Positions 11,905-24,500 of a stretch of 56,406 bases of DNA are shown here, piece by piece; position 1 is the stretch's first letter; each line of letters opens with the position of its first letter. The notes under the pieces are model-generated. The model was given only the letters and a program-made list of their open reading frames with translations, searched no databases and was not told the DNA's origin. This DNA comes from Irineochytrium annulatum (lineage: Eukaryota; Chytridiomycota; Chytridiomycetes; Chytridiales; Chytridiaceae): NCBI GenBank assembly GCA_027600665.1, contig JADGJL010000046.1, forward strand, positions 1 to 56,406, read 5' to 3'. The translations under genes and the position numbers were made by a program.

Positions 11905-13493
11905 ATGATGTCCTCATCAGCCCCAGACCTCGTCTTCTTCAGCGACGAGCAGTGCACGGAACGGGAGCCCATTCTGAACACCCATCCCTGCCCCCGATGC
12001 TCAGCCTCCCTGCACGCCTGGTGTCCAGCCAACCTGTCCCCGATGGAGCAGATGGATCAGATCTTAGAGGATGAGGAGGGCTACGGCCTTGGCCGCGTCT
12101 GTCGAAACTGCCTGGGGTTGAGGACTTCCATTGATCCCGCACCTGACCAGCCCGCTGCCCCCTCGCCTGACGCAACCGCCGCAGGCCCCTCGCAGCAGCC
12201 TGTTCAGCCGTTGCAGCAGCAGAAAGAGGACGGGGATGGCGACAACAGCAAAACTCCAGCACCCTCCGACCGGAGCAAGGGCAAGAGAGCCAGTGCATCC
12301 AGCTCCGGCCCACTCAAGTCGATTAAGAGGAAGAGGAATGGGAAGGAAATGGCCAACGTCGTGGTCGAGAGCGAGCAGCTGCCAACGGACAGCCTGTTCA
12401 AGCTGAAGTTTGCGCTGCAGAGGCGGGACTTCAAGGGACAGCAGAGCAGCAATGAAATTGGGACATGGGAGGCAGAAACGGCGTCGGCGGATGAATTCCG
12501 TACAAAGTTGTGGGATAAAGTCAAGGGGCACCGTCGTCGTGCTGTTAATTGGGAAACTGTGGATGATGATAAGGTGGAGCCACAGTGGAGCCCGGTTGAG
12601 ACCCCTACCTTTGAGGACATCACGAAGTTCGTCATGCTTAAGTGCAAAACCGATCGGCGGCCGGGAAGCGGGATTGATGACATTGATGTCGACCGCCTGC
12701 GGAGCTGGAGGCTTAAGAAGGACCTCGTCATCGAAATCTACCCGTACAGCATCATGGCCAATAGGACGGCATTTCAAGCAAGCTCTTTGACTTGGATTCT
12801 TTTTTGCACACAGTTACTGATATGATTTTCAGGACTTCGAAAATAAACTGATGAAGGCGACGGTTCGCGATCGAGCCGGTGCGCCGGCAAACGAGCTCTT
12901 GAATGCACTCGCCTCTGAATTGAAGAACAAGCATCGAATGGAGTTCCGCGGGGTGGATGGGGCCTACAAGGAGTGGGCCAACTGGATCTTAAGTCAGCCG
13001 GCCCACGACCGGGAGCAACTAAAAGAAGTGAGTTCAGTTAAACTTGATTATCTGCACAGAGCATTATATTGATGGCAAAACTCCATTAGGCTAGGCCCCC
13101 ACGTGAGATAATTCACCTTTTTGCTGCTGTACGATCGAGCGCGGAGTCGCAAATTCATCACATGCGAGCTGGGCTTGGAGTCGCGCGGTCGATGGGGACG
13201 ACGCATTCGGGGACGATCAACGAGATTGTGGAGACCCTTGAAGTCACCATGACGGCATTTGAGGAAATGGGCCGTCGAGTCACAGGGATGATGGGTCAAC
13301 TTAATGACGTGGTTGAGCAACACCGGCAGTTAGGAAAACTGACCTGGCAACTCGATTGGATGCGTTTAAGACTCGAAGCGCGGTGGAGAACAACATCATC
13401 AACGACATCTCCGCTTGCATGAGGCCACAGGAGTCTGAGTTTGGCCGCCAGCTCTTTGACGGGATTCAAGAGCAGGTTGATGTTGACCACTAG
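11905..13493 (+). CDS. Divergent partner ORF: zinc-finger and coiled-coil protein of unknown function
   Basis: Exon 1 runs from the ATG pair at 11905/11908 to 12777, exon 2 is 12833-13027, and exon 3 starts at 13090. The first intron uses a GC donor (CAA|GCAAGC) with a TTTTCAG acceptor. Near the N-terminus HPCPRCSASLHAWCP and later VCRNC form a C-x2-C-x4-H-x2-C...C-x2-C cluster, like a degenerate PHD/treble-clef finger. A long acidic/basic disordered part with a nuclear-signal-like KSIKRKRNGK follows, then a predicted helical C-terminus with heptad-like MGQLNDVVEQHRQL. Exon 3 needs a one-base shift near 13332 to continue to the TAG at 13491-13493, so this copy looks damaged. I do not recognise the family. 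Its position beside the MULE transposase suggests an accessory protein of that element. Confidence 0.45.
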
Positions 13494-13803
13494 CAATGTA
13501 AGCTTGCAGCGTCATCCCCATTATTTTAACATTTTGAAGCACAGGTTCGAGAATGAATTTTAGCTTTTGGCATATATCGCCTGTTTTACTTATCTACTGA
13601 TTGTATCTCGTCTGCATTGTCTGCATTCTATTAGTAATGCTCTCATTGCATGCTATTGACCTTGAACAAATACATTAGTTGTGCGCCGGATTTTTCTGAT
13701 TAGTTTTCTGGATAACTATTCACATCATAATTCAAATTGTGCCTGTTTCAGTGTCAAATGGCTGATGTTAAAATACAATGTAGTGGGAAATAAATTGATT
13801 TAT
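13494..13803. other. AT-rich spacer between transposons
   Basis: No open frame of note is present. This AT-rich segment lies between the partner ORF and the transposase on the other strand, and would contain the ends of both elements. No clear inverted repeat was found by eye. Confidence 0.3.
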
Positions 13804-14982
13804 TCACTGCACTTCGTCATCATGAGAACCCATGTCCTTTAACTGCTTCTCCCTCTCGAACCCAGCAGACGGGTTAAATATGCCATTCCCAACGTAGCCG
13901 CACTTTCGGTAGATATCGTCCATGGGGTAGTTCATGAATTGTTGCATCACCTCAAGCAAAATCACGCGAGACGGCCTTCTCGTGGAATTCTGCCCAAAAA
14001 ACTCCTGCGCCCTCCTCTTCACAAGACCAAATAGAACCTCAATTGGGTTAAAAAAACTGGCAGTAGGCTGGCAGGAAAATAATGTACAGTCCGAGCGACC
14101 TGAAGAATGCAATTAGAACAGAAGAATCAAGGGTGAGCCACCTGAGGAATGCGACAATGTTTGGATGGGTGTGAATCTTCGCCCCATCCATGATCCAGAT
14201 CGAGTTGAGGCCAGGAAATTTCTGCACAGCATCGTTGTTCAACGCTACAACGCTACCGATCGGCATCCTCGAGCGAACTCCAAACGCGTAAATGTCCCAT
14301 CCGTGACAACGATGTCAAGAAAGCCATTCATCCCGCAGAAGCACAGCATTGAGACCCTCGCTTTTCGATTAAATTCACCCCTTTGAATCAACCTTTCGCC
14401 TTTGATAGCGTATCCGTGATGCCTGAACATATCGCGGTTGTCGAAGGAAACTTCATCGAGAAACACGAGATTTTCCAGAATCCACGGCACCTCTCGAAGC
14501 TCCCGAGAGTAGCGCAGAATCTCTATGTCACTGATTTGGATGGCCCGCCGCTCCAGCGTCTTCCAGGTCAGACCGCCGTCATGCAGTACTCTCCAAATCG
14601 TCGACGCGGAAATCTCCTCCCCAAACTCATGCAAATATCTGCAATAGCACATTAGCTGAGCCATCAGCGGAACAGAATGCAATGAATGAGTGTACCTGCG
14701 TTTCGCCTCTTTCAAGTACAAGATCGGCTCGTCCCGGTACAGATCTAAAAGCCACTGCCGACGAGCAACTGGCACTTTGCGGTAGAGATCTTTCATGCTC
14801 TGCATGCGAGTGACGTCCCCGCGGCTCTCGTACTTTTGAATCCACTCGGAGATCGTCGACTTCGACTTCGCAAATTGCTTGGCGAGCTGTGCCTTCGACA
14901 TCCCGAGGAAGTAGTACATGTACAGGCAGTGGTAAATGGTGTTCTCGTGGGCCTGCTTGCCCTTCACAACATCGAGTATCAT
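13804..14982 (-). pseudogene. Tc1/mariner (IS630-type) transposase, broken copy
   Basis: It starts at the minus-strand ATG 14982-14980. An N-terminal HTH (MSKAQLAKQFAKSKSTISEW) is followed by a linker and a DDE_3 domain. The catalytic Asp lies in VFLDEVSFDN, the second Asp in WIMDGAKIH, and the Glu in NPIEVLFGLV. After removal of a 41-nt GT-AG intron (about 14105-14145), 34 residues separate the second Asp from the Glu, the DD34E spacing of this superfamily. Another short intron interrupts the region before FGEEISAST. Two lesions break the frame: an 8-bp tandem duplication (14241-14256) and a run of seven A (14050-14056) one base too long. The element is recent enough for the frame to be followed but should not make a transposase. 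No terminal inverted repeats were identified. Confidence 0.85.
14241..14256 (+). repeat. 8-bp tandem duplication inside the transposase
   Basis: AACGCTAC occurs twice in direct succession (14241-14248 and 14249-14256). Dropping one unit puts CRSVAL directly before NNDAVQKFPG in one frame, as expected for the family. The duplication is therefore the frame-breaking event. Confidence 0.85.
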
Positions 14983-15381
14983 TGCGGCGAATGAAAGTCT
15001 AATGGATGTCTAATGGACAGCCGCTCGACGGTCTTGCGTCCGTCTTCGTAACGATCAATTCAATCACTAATTTATTGCAAGGAGAAGATGAAAGGACTTC
15101 AATCACTCCATCCCCTTTACGCTTAACCGACTCTGTTACATAAATAAAAAAAAAAATTCAAAATTTGATCAGGCGCCTCTTGTCCATAGCCGCTTCGGTC
15201 GCACTGATCGCTAATCGCGGATGCCATCGAAGAGGCCCGGGAGAGATTAATGCATCTGGGACGCGGTGGGCCAGCTGGACGTCCCCTGCGCGACTTCGAG
15301 TGAAATCCCGCAAAAATCCAATTTTTGGTGAAACCCGCAATACCTCCCCCGTCAAATTCACGTATATTGTCATCAGTCAAC
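14983..15381. other. Spacer between transposase and cap methyltransferase gene
   Basis: The left part should contain the 5' end of the minus-strand transposon. The right part is the short upstream region of ABD1. There is a run of ten or more A at about 15147-15158. A minus-strand frame (15123-15383) is open but shows no domain and overlaps the ABD1 start. Confidence 0.35.
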
Positions 15382-16493
<1,112 letters not shown>

Positions 16494-17015
16494 CGCTTGG
16501 GAGTGTGACCGCCACGTCAGGGAAATGATACCGAAGTCGACGGAAGTAAAACATAGCCTTTTCAGTAGCGCGGCTTGATGGCGTATGGTATGCTAAGTGA
16601 ATAACAGCGCTTTAAATGTGTGATGTGATGACAACGATCTGTATCGCCTGCAAAAACTACACAGGCGCAACTATCGGTTGCCTTTCTTAATCTGTGTGGA
16701 CGACTACACGTTCATCTTCCAATGGTGGTCTGAAACCGCGCGCTGCTTACTGCACGCTCCAGCCGCGGGCTTTAAACTGCCACAATCCCAACTGGGGATG
16801 TTAAGCAGCGGCCAAACTCCTCGAGACTGAACGGCGAAAGGCCATGAAAGGGAGGCAAACAGCGAAATTAGCTCTCCTTTCGCTCCCCGGCCGTCACGCT
16901 GAAGGCTCAGGCACTCCGCACGGCCCTCCGGACAACTAGCACGTCCGTCCGCTCGAAGACCACCATCATTAGTTTAACAGCGGCGGCAGCTGCGACACGC
17001 CTGCAAGCTGTCCTT
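16494..17015. other. Intergenic region upstream of the CCDC33-like gene
   Basis: No feature with support is present. The reading frame of the downstream gene is open from 16872 but has no in-frame ATG before about 17330. A start exon could therefore lie here, for example the ATG at 16845 read in another frame, but no splice pair convinces. Confidence 0.3.
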
Positions 17016-20000
17016 TTGGGTGAACAACCCCACGCGCACTCCGAGCCGTCGTCCTCCTCCGAAGTAGATGGTCTCCAGGCGACTACCCAGGCACAATGGC
17101 GGCAGCTTCCTCTCAACGTGCCGAACGAGCTTGAGGACGCAAAGAAGCGTCGCCTTCCGGCACTGAGTTCCAGCCAGAACACCATCGCCCGAGCCACCCG
17201 TGAGCACCAACCCACAGTCTTCAAGTCATCCAGCGTGCTCAGCCGAATCGGCTCATGCGACCATTTTCCGAGCCCCACGCCATGCAAGGTGCGGTGTCGA
17301 GTGAAAGGAGAATTTGACAAACGTCTCTTGATGGACCTCATGGTCGAGGTCCACGTACAAGTTGCCGACGTCGTATTCGAGGGCCCTGAGGCGAAATACT
17401 TCATCAAGGTCGATGTCGCATTCGGCGACTTCGAGAAAGGAAGCAGGACGGATGTTGGGACAGTGCCTACTCGGTACCCCGTCTTTACAAATCCAGTGCT
17501 CGCCTTCGGCCTTCCCGAGAACGAGTCTAGGCGACTGGAGGCTCTGGCCAGGCGTTATAAGCAGGATGGCCTCATAGCAGATGTCGAGTCTTCGAAGAGG
17601 GAGAATTTGGGGTTGACGATAGTCGTCGCTGGACACATCGTTGACCAGTTTCCGGACGGGGGCGCAGCTGTCACGCGCGTCGGTTCTGCCACCTATAGCA
17701 TCGAGAATGCGGGCCTGCTGCTCGCGACCGGGAAGAGGCTCGTGGAGGTTTTGAAGCTGACGCCGGACACGCATTCTATGTCGAGGAAAGCTGAAACCGT
17801 CGGGCGACTGCAAGTGAAGATTTGGATGGAATCCAGCTACGTCGGCATTACATCGCACACTGGCGTTTTGGCTGCCTCTGTGGACGACAGAACTGGGGAG
17901 CGCCGTGGCTACTTAGTAGAGCTGGAGCGAGAGAATAGCGATGGGGGATACGGCAAGATGCTGCTCGCGCGATCTCTCATCGATTTGGAACAAGAGGAGG
18001 TAGTGATCGAATCCAAGGCGGTCATAATGGAGAGCGTCAAGCGGAAAGATGCCATTTGTGACGATGGTGGGTGCGAATACGCTGCTTTTTGGCATTTAAA
18101 CGCTGCCGCAGGTCTTGATACAATTTTTAATTACGAGCGTGCGAATGAAAATGTTTCAAGATTAGACGTAGTTAATACAACTGCAACTAAAGCAAAGGCG
18201 AAACGCGAGTCAGACCGCGCAGCCCAATCTACTCCATTGGTAGCCGGTTAGTACTACTGCCGAACCCTAATGTTAACTCTGGCATGTGGTTAGCGCCTTT
18301 CATTTGCCACGATCCGCAGAGCACGGGTGGTCAACGCGTTGTAATCCACGTCCACGACACCTGGGATCTCCCGTTGATGCACAACTCCGACACAGGCGCG
18401 CCATCACTACCTGCAGTATTTGTGTCTGCTAAAAACGCCTTGGAGGCCACTGATCATGTTTCGGCCGAGTCTTCAACACACGTATTCCTTCCATCCAGGT
18501 AAACTAGCGACTTCAGAGGATTATTTTACAATCAAATTTCTTTAATGTTTAGAGAGGCTTCCTTTGGAGAGCGACTCTGTGTGAACTTCAAGGAGCCTTA
18601 CACAGTCGCAAACACGCCATCGGTCTTCATCTCTATTGCCGACAACATTACCAGACGGATCATAGCGAAGTTCGTAATACCAATATCAGTTGTCTACTTC
18701 CCGTCGCATCGACAGCAATGCCTAATATTGAGATCGGTTTCGCCGACGGTGAACCTGCCGAGCCCGAGCTTACGAGTCAGCTTGACCAACTTTGATTTGT
18801 CGGTGTCCTCTCCGTATCATCTGCAAAAGGAATACAATAACAAGATGATCTATTTGGAGCTTTTGTTGAAAGGTGTCACGCCTGCGCCGATGCCCATACC
18901 TGTGAGATGCATCGCGGTAATAAGGCTCATCAAGAATGGCACCGAGTACGGGGCAAAGATGGCTACCGGGCAACGGCGATATAAGGTGCATTTTTATTAT
19001 ACGGCTCTTAAATTTGACCAATTTGGCAGGAGGGTTACCCTCCCATTCATAAGACGCTAGCACCGGCGACACAACTGGATTTCGACTCTACGGGAAAGCT
19101 CATATCCGACTACCCCCTCTCCCGAGATCTCTTCGTCCCGCACCTGGTCTATCACAAGTCGGAGAACGGGATCCGCACGACCTACAGCGAGGACTCGTTC
19201 TACCAGATGACACGCAGCTCGATCTTTGAGCTGAGGCCCACATGGAACGAGCACTTCTTGTACTGCATCGACATGGTACTGGTGGTTTTGCAAAGTGGAC
19301 GTGAGCTTCGCGGCTAATTTAGCGTTGTCGCAGAGTGAACTCGGCCCGGAAACGAGCCTCGCTATTGAGTTTTACAAGGACCCGCCTTGCTCAGACATTT
19401 CGCCGGCGAAGCCCGTGCCCGTTGACACGACGGACCAAACGGACCTGAGCCCAAGGTCCATCCATGAGATGATTGCGTATTCCATCGTCTCTATTGGGGA
19501 CTTCAGCGCGTTGCCGGTAACAGAACCGGGGAGGATAAAGAACCTCAGCGTGCAAATGAACTTTGTCGACCGCTACGGCACGATGGCTGAGGTGGACAAC
19601 GTTTACGTTTCTTTGGATGTAAAAGTTCCTGACAATTGGGTATGTTCAGTCACAGAAAAGACGGTATTGACAGTGGTTGTAGAACCAGCTAAATCCAACA
19701 CGGCGGCCAAGGACCCCCGCAAAAACCAGCATCTCTCGACCGAAGAGTCGAATAAAAGATATTCTGCATAAAATAGAGGATGGAGGAAAGAGCCGTCCGG
19801 ATCTTGATTTTGATGACATTTTGTTGGCAATCAAAGAAGAGCGCGACTATGAATCGAAGGCGGCGAAATTACTGGCGCAAAAGTATATTCCGTCTATATA
19901 CTTTGTCAATTTAACTGCAAAACAGGCAGCCGGAGGATCCTACGAAAATGACCTTCACCTATCGAGACATAGAGCAACGACAACGTTTAGTGGATAGACT

Positions 20001-21305
20001 CCTTAAAGAATTGGAGCATCGCTCAGAGGCGGTAAAGAAGATAGGGCAAGACTTGCTTACCGTCCGTGAAAAAAATGCTGCATTGGAGGTTTGAATAGGA
20101 GGGCAAATATCTCAACTGACCATTTTGCAGCTCAAAGTCACGAATCTTCAACATCACTTGGCCGAGCACGAGAAGAAGACGACGCAGCTTCTGAACACTG
20201 TCGATATCGACCTAATTTCTAACGAAGAGCTGCAGAAACGCTATGTCCTCTTGGCGGAAAAGTTTCAAAACGAGGCGAGGAAGTACAAGGACGTATCGGG
20301 AAGACTGGAGGAGGCGCAAAATGTGTACATCGAGGTAGGCGAAGGGAGGGATAAAAGTGGTTTGGCGGCTGATCGGGGTATAGCGAAATGAATTGCAGAA
20401 GCGGTATTTGGAAGTTCAGCAGGCACACATGTCACAACAAGCATACATACAGAAGCTTCAGGTGCAGGCATTGATCCAAAACATGCCCTTACCATTTATC
20501 AAGATCCAGCTCGACAAGGCGGCTAAATACAAAGCGACTGTAAGGAAGCAAGAACAAATAATTACCAAGCTCGAAACCTTTCTCAAGGAGGGTTTCCCGA
20601 TAGCTAAAAAGGGTGGGTCGCTTCATCGTTCATAGCTTCGGGTGGAGTGGCTAATTGATATTGTAGAACAACTCGACACGATACTTGACTCACATCCAGA
20701 TTCGACCTCGCTGGAATCCGGGATTTACCGGCTGTTGGTTGAGGAAAATCAACAGTTGAAGGACAGACTGTTTGAAATGGAGCAAAACGTACGCTTCATC
20801 TCAGCTAGTCCTTTGTGCAATTTGCTCTAACGCGCACAACAAACATCTTCAGGTCCACGCTTCTATACCAGCCAATGAGGCACGAGGTGAGAATTGCAAG
20901 GACAACGACGTAATGTACTTCAAAGATGAAGCCTTGCTTACACGTATGATAAGGCGCTGTATACGGACTCCGATTACGTGAAACTACTTCTCCGCGCAGA
21001 GAGTGCCGAAGTCAGGGTTTCTGCACTGGAGGCGGAGATCGTTAAGGGCGCCCGAACATTCGCGGCAGAGCTTGCGGAGCTTCGTGGCCAGGTTGCTGCG
21101 AAAGAGCGCAACATAAAAGCCTTGGAACTTGGAAGGCTTATTAAACCGGTATGCATCTTCCTAAATCAGTTGTTTTGGTGAAATGTGGGTAAAACGAGTT
21201 TAATCGACGTAGATCTCTCCCAATCTACATCGTTCGAAGATACGCCCGGCCACGCAACATCGCTTGAAGCCTATCCCAGCGCCATTTCCCAGCACGAAAG
21301 AGTAA
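17016..21305 (+). CDS. CCDC33-like protein with C2-like and coiled-coil domains (start unresolved)
   Basis: Many exons joined by short introns encode a long protein. The N-terminal half is beta-rich and has C2-like blocks, for example VKGEFDKRLLMDLMVEVHVQV and FGERLCVNFKEPYTV...VFISIAD at 18545-18670. The middle (18800-19770) has further beta-sandwich-like segments. From about 19950 to 21150 the protein is coiled coil: EQRQRLVDRLLKELEHRSEA, GQDLLTVREKNAALE, YKATVRKQEQIITKLE and ESAEVRVSALEAEI. The order and the phrases LLKELEHR...IGQDLLTLR and RKQEQIITKLE resemble animal CCDC33. That protein has one C2 domain and coiled coils and is found in ciliated or sperm-forming tissue. The likely end is the TAA at 21303-21305 after a final short exon. 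Coordinates begin at an open frame without ATG, so the true start may be upstream. The family call is moderately sure. Confidence 0.6.
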
Positions 21306-21568
21306 CAGCTGAAGTTTGCTGTGTAACACATCGATACCCTTTTTTTTTTCTGGTTTGCTGTACATCTTTCAGTATTCTGCAACTTCACCAACTTGTACCT
21401 ATGTAATAACTTAGCCCATACGACAAACATTTGTTACTACTTTCAAGTTTACTATTCTTCTTCCCACTTTGGCACACGTAATTCTCGCAAGACGTTTTAA
21501 CATTGGCAACATAGTTATAGGCCAATACAGTTATGGAACAAAACGATGAAAGTTGAAAGTGAAACCCG

Positions 21569-24500
21569 CTACACAACTGTTAAAACCCAGTCGACAACGT
21601 CTGCCAACATCTCCATCTTGTGAAGCCGGGACATGTTCTCTAAAACCTTCATAGTGCTCACGAAAGCCGCCCTTTCCAAGGATGTAGCGAAGTCGCCAGA
21701 ACAATCACAGTGTTCCCGTATATTTTCCGACTTTACTTGTCGGCATCGCTTGCATCGTAAATCTTGTATCTGCCAAGCTACCAGCCGCGTCGACACCATG
21801 TCGACAAGTTGCGACTCGATAGTCACACGATCATACTCGGTTCCACATGCACTGCACATCCACATCTCGTGTTCTGTTTCCCCCATCGCATCTTCATCGA
21901 AAAACAAGAAACGTGAGCTCACGACACGTCAAAAATCTGTACCTTCTCGCAAAGACGGAGGAGTACAATCGCGAGTTAAGTCCAAGTTTCTCGTAAAGTT
22001 ACAGTATTCACAAATCACTTGTTTTAACAGAAGAGACTTGCATGGATTAATAAACTTTGTTTCCTCCCCGAACTCGCGAATGCCAATGACTCTAAGCAAG
22101 TCGCGCTTTAATAGCCGGACGTCTCGTTCCACCGACTTCTCAAGTTCAAGAACGGCACAAGTCGCTTTTACGAATTCTAGAGCCGGATTATTCATTCGTT
22201 TATAGGAGCCAGGGAGAAAGGGGAACTGTTCGCTGACATCATCGTTTTTGTGAACCTTGCGCTTCATCTTGGGGACTGATTTTAATAATCGCCGTTTTAT
22301 AACTTTTCCAACAAGCTGCTGCAAGAAGGAGTCGGAGGAAGATAAGGCTTTAACTGAATCTTCCCCATCACCTTCGACCTTAAACCTTTCCAAGTCTGTG
22401 ACTAAACTTAGACGAACGTGTCGTCCCTTTTCACGATGCACAGCGAAGACATATTCTCCCAACACCCGCGAAAACTCTCCTTGAAGTGCCGGAGGGAAAT
22501 AATCCATAATATTCCATCGCATATCTAAAGTAAAGTGCTCGCCGTCGATAACAACCTCTTTCGCAGCGTTGGCACATGCAGACGGATTCTCGCATAAAAC
22601 ACCTCCATAGTTGTACGGGTCCATCCAAATAAGATAATCCCAAAACGTTTTTACGTTTATATTCAGCTGCAAAAATAGCGGCTTTTTGCTAATGTCCTTG
22701 GCGACAAACGCGGAGTAGTGAATTGCATTGTTGAGAGTCCTCTTGCAAGTGCTAAGAATCAGCCGCTCAAAGGTGCCATAAATAATTTCACTGCCAAGGC
22801 CTTTAAGGTCACTTAATAAGCGTTTGAACATGCGCAACATTAAACCGTGCACAAAGTTGAACAAGGCAGGATCGTACAAGCGAGCGGATGAACTCCTAAG
22901 CCAACGATAAAAATGCTCTAGCATCATCTCCGCAGGTCGCTCGTTCTTACTTAGAAGGTCATAATGCCATGACTGAATTATCTCACGCAGAAGTTTAAAC
23001 ACTTTAGGATTTAACCGCCGCTCATCGATTAGCGTCAAGATGCTTGTTTCTGTGGCATCCGCAGTGGCCCCGTCATCTTCGTTGCGAGTGACCGCTTGCC
23101 CGTCGACAAATGCAAAGCTCGTATCCACCCCGATACTAGCCCCGCCTTCGAGATCATGTAGCAAGCCGGCTTGCAGGACTGCGTTGAACGCAAGGTTGTG
23201 AAGTTCGATCTCAACGCAAACGTTGGTAAATGTCCCCGCGTTATTGACCTCGGCCTCTTCAAAAGAGCCGGACTCGTGTCGGTTGTCGTCCTGCTCTCTA
23301 CCCCCCAAGTCAGGCTTCTCCGAGTCCGAAAACCACAAGATGTAATCGGCCCTCAAGAGGTGACGACCGAAGCACAGGTCCGACAAATAAACCGGGTAAT
23401 CATTCTCGAAATTCCCTATCGGGACGTCGGAATATCTTGCCACAGATAATCTTTCTTGCAAGCAACTATTAACGTTTAAGAAGTGCGCCATCATTCTCCG
23501 GGTGCCGGCGAGTTGCCAAGCAAGAGAAGGCAGCGCCGCGTCCTTTTCATGTGATGAAAGCACGACCACGGGAAACTCCGATAGAGCCTGAAGGCCTTTT
23601 GTTTTGTAATCTTCAGGTGATTTAGGGGACTGTAGAATTATAATTGTTGGTCCTTTTCTTGCAAGCTGATACTCCCGAAGCTCATCATTAAGAGCTTGAA
23701 TAGCGTCCAATTCAGTCTCGTGAACGGAGGATGCGGCGTCTATGTCTACACTGTAGCTGAAACCCAAGGATTTAAAATCCACGCTGTCTTGCGATATATT
23801 ATTCCCCATCCGCGCTCCGACTTTCTCCGCATAGATTCGGGCAACGTTCGGAATACCATCCAAGTTTAGGTTTGCGACCACGAAGTGGGCGGAGCAGGTC
23901 CCTGATGCGGATGAAAATAACCCGAAAACCTGTTTGCCCGCTTTCCCCGCGCTGTACAGATACAGACAATTTAGATTGACATCCTTCAAATAGGACGCTC
24001 TATCTCCGGGCTCATTCACAAAGTCAGAGACTGTAAATCCAAGCTCTAGGCCGCGGCCGGAAGCAGCCCTCTTGCGTACAACGCGGGCGGAGCATCCCAA
24101 GCTTAGAAGCGCTCGAAACAAGGAGGGTACGTTCGTTTCATAGACACCCTCTGTGTCCTGATGGTTGAAAACCTTCGTAAAGGCATCACTGTTCATTTGG
24201 AAGACAGTTTCTGACATTGAAAATTGGAACAGGTTCATGCACGTATGCGACCGCGGCAAGACTCGGTAACACCGTTCAAAGGTTGCACCCTCAATGTCGC
24301 CGAGATCCACGTCCTGAACCCTGCTATTGATGTAAAACGACTTAGGTACCGACAACTTCGACGAATACAAGGAGTCCCCGATTAGCGCCCATACAGTAAA
24401 CTCTCCGGGGGCATCTGTTGCGGCTATTTGGATAATTTGCCACCGCTGTGTCAATAATGTTTTTGTCTGTTTGCGGAAGAACGCCTGCGCATCATTTCGC

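Larger units (their letters stand above)
7663..13493. mobile_element. Putative two-gene MULE-type DNA transposon
   Basis: Two divergent gene bodies, a MULE-like transposase fused to a USP-like domain on the minus strand (7663-11649) and a zinc-finger/coiled-coil protein on the plus strand (11905-13493), are separated by about 255 bp. The arrangement recalls two-gene Mutator elements, where a transposase and an accessory protein are encoded together. I could not find terminal inverted repeats or a target-site duplication by eye, so the limits given are those of the reading frames, not of the element. Frameshifts in both genes suggest that this copy is decaying. Confidence 0.45.

Noticed and set aside
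12064..12777. A 237-codon open frame on the minus strand
   Set aside because: It lies wholly antisense to the partner ORF of the MULE, which has better composition, a cysteine cluster and continuing exons.
16907..17407. A 166-codon minus-strand frame
   Set aside because: It is antisense to the CCDC33-like gene and is Ser/Arg/Thr-rich without any domain.
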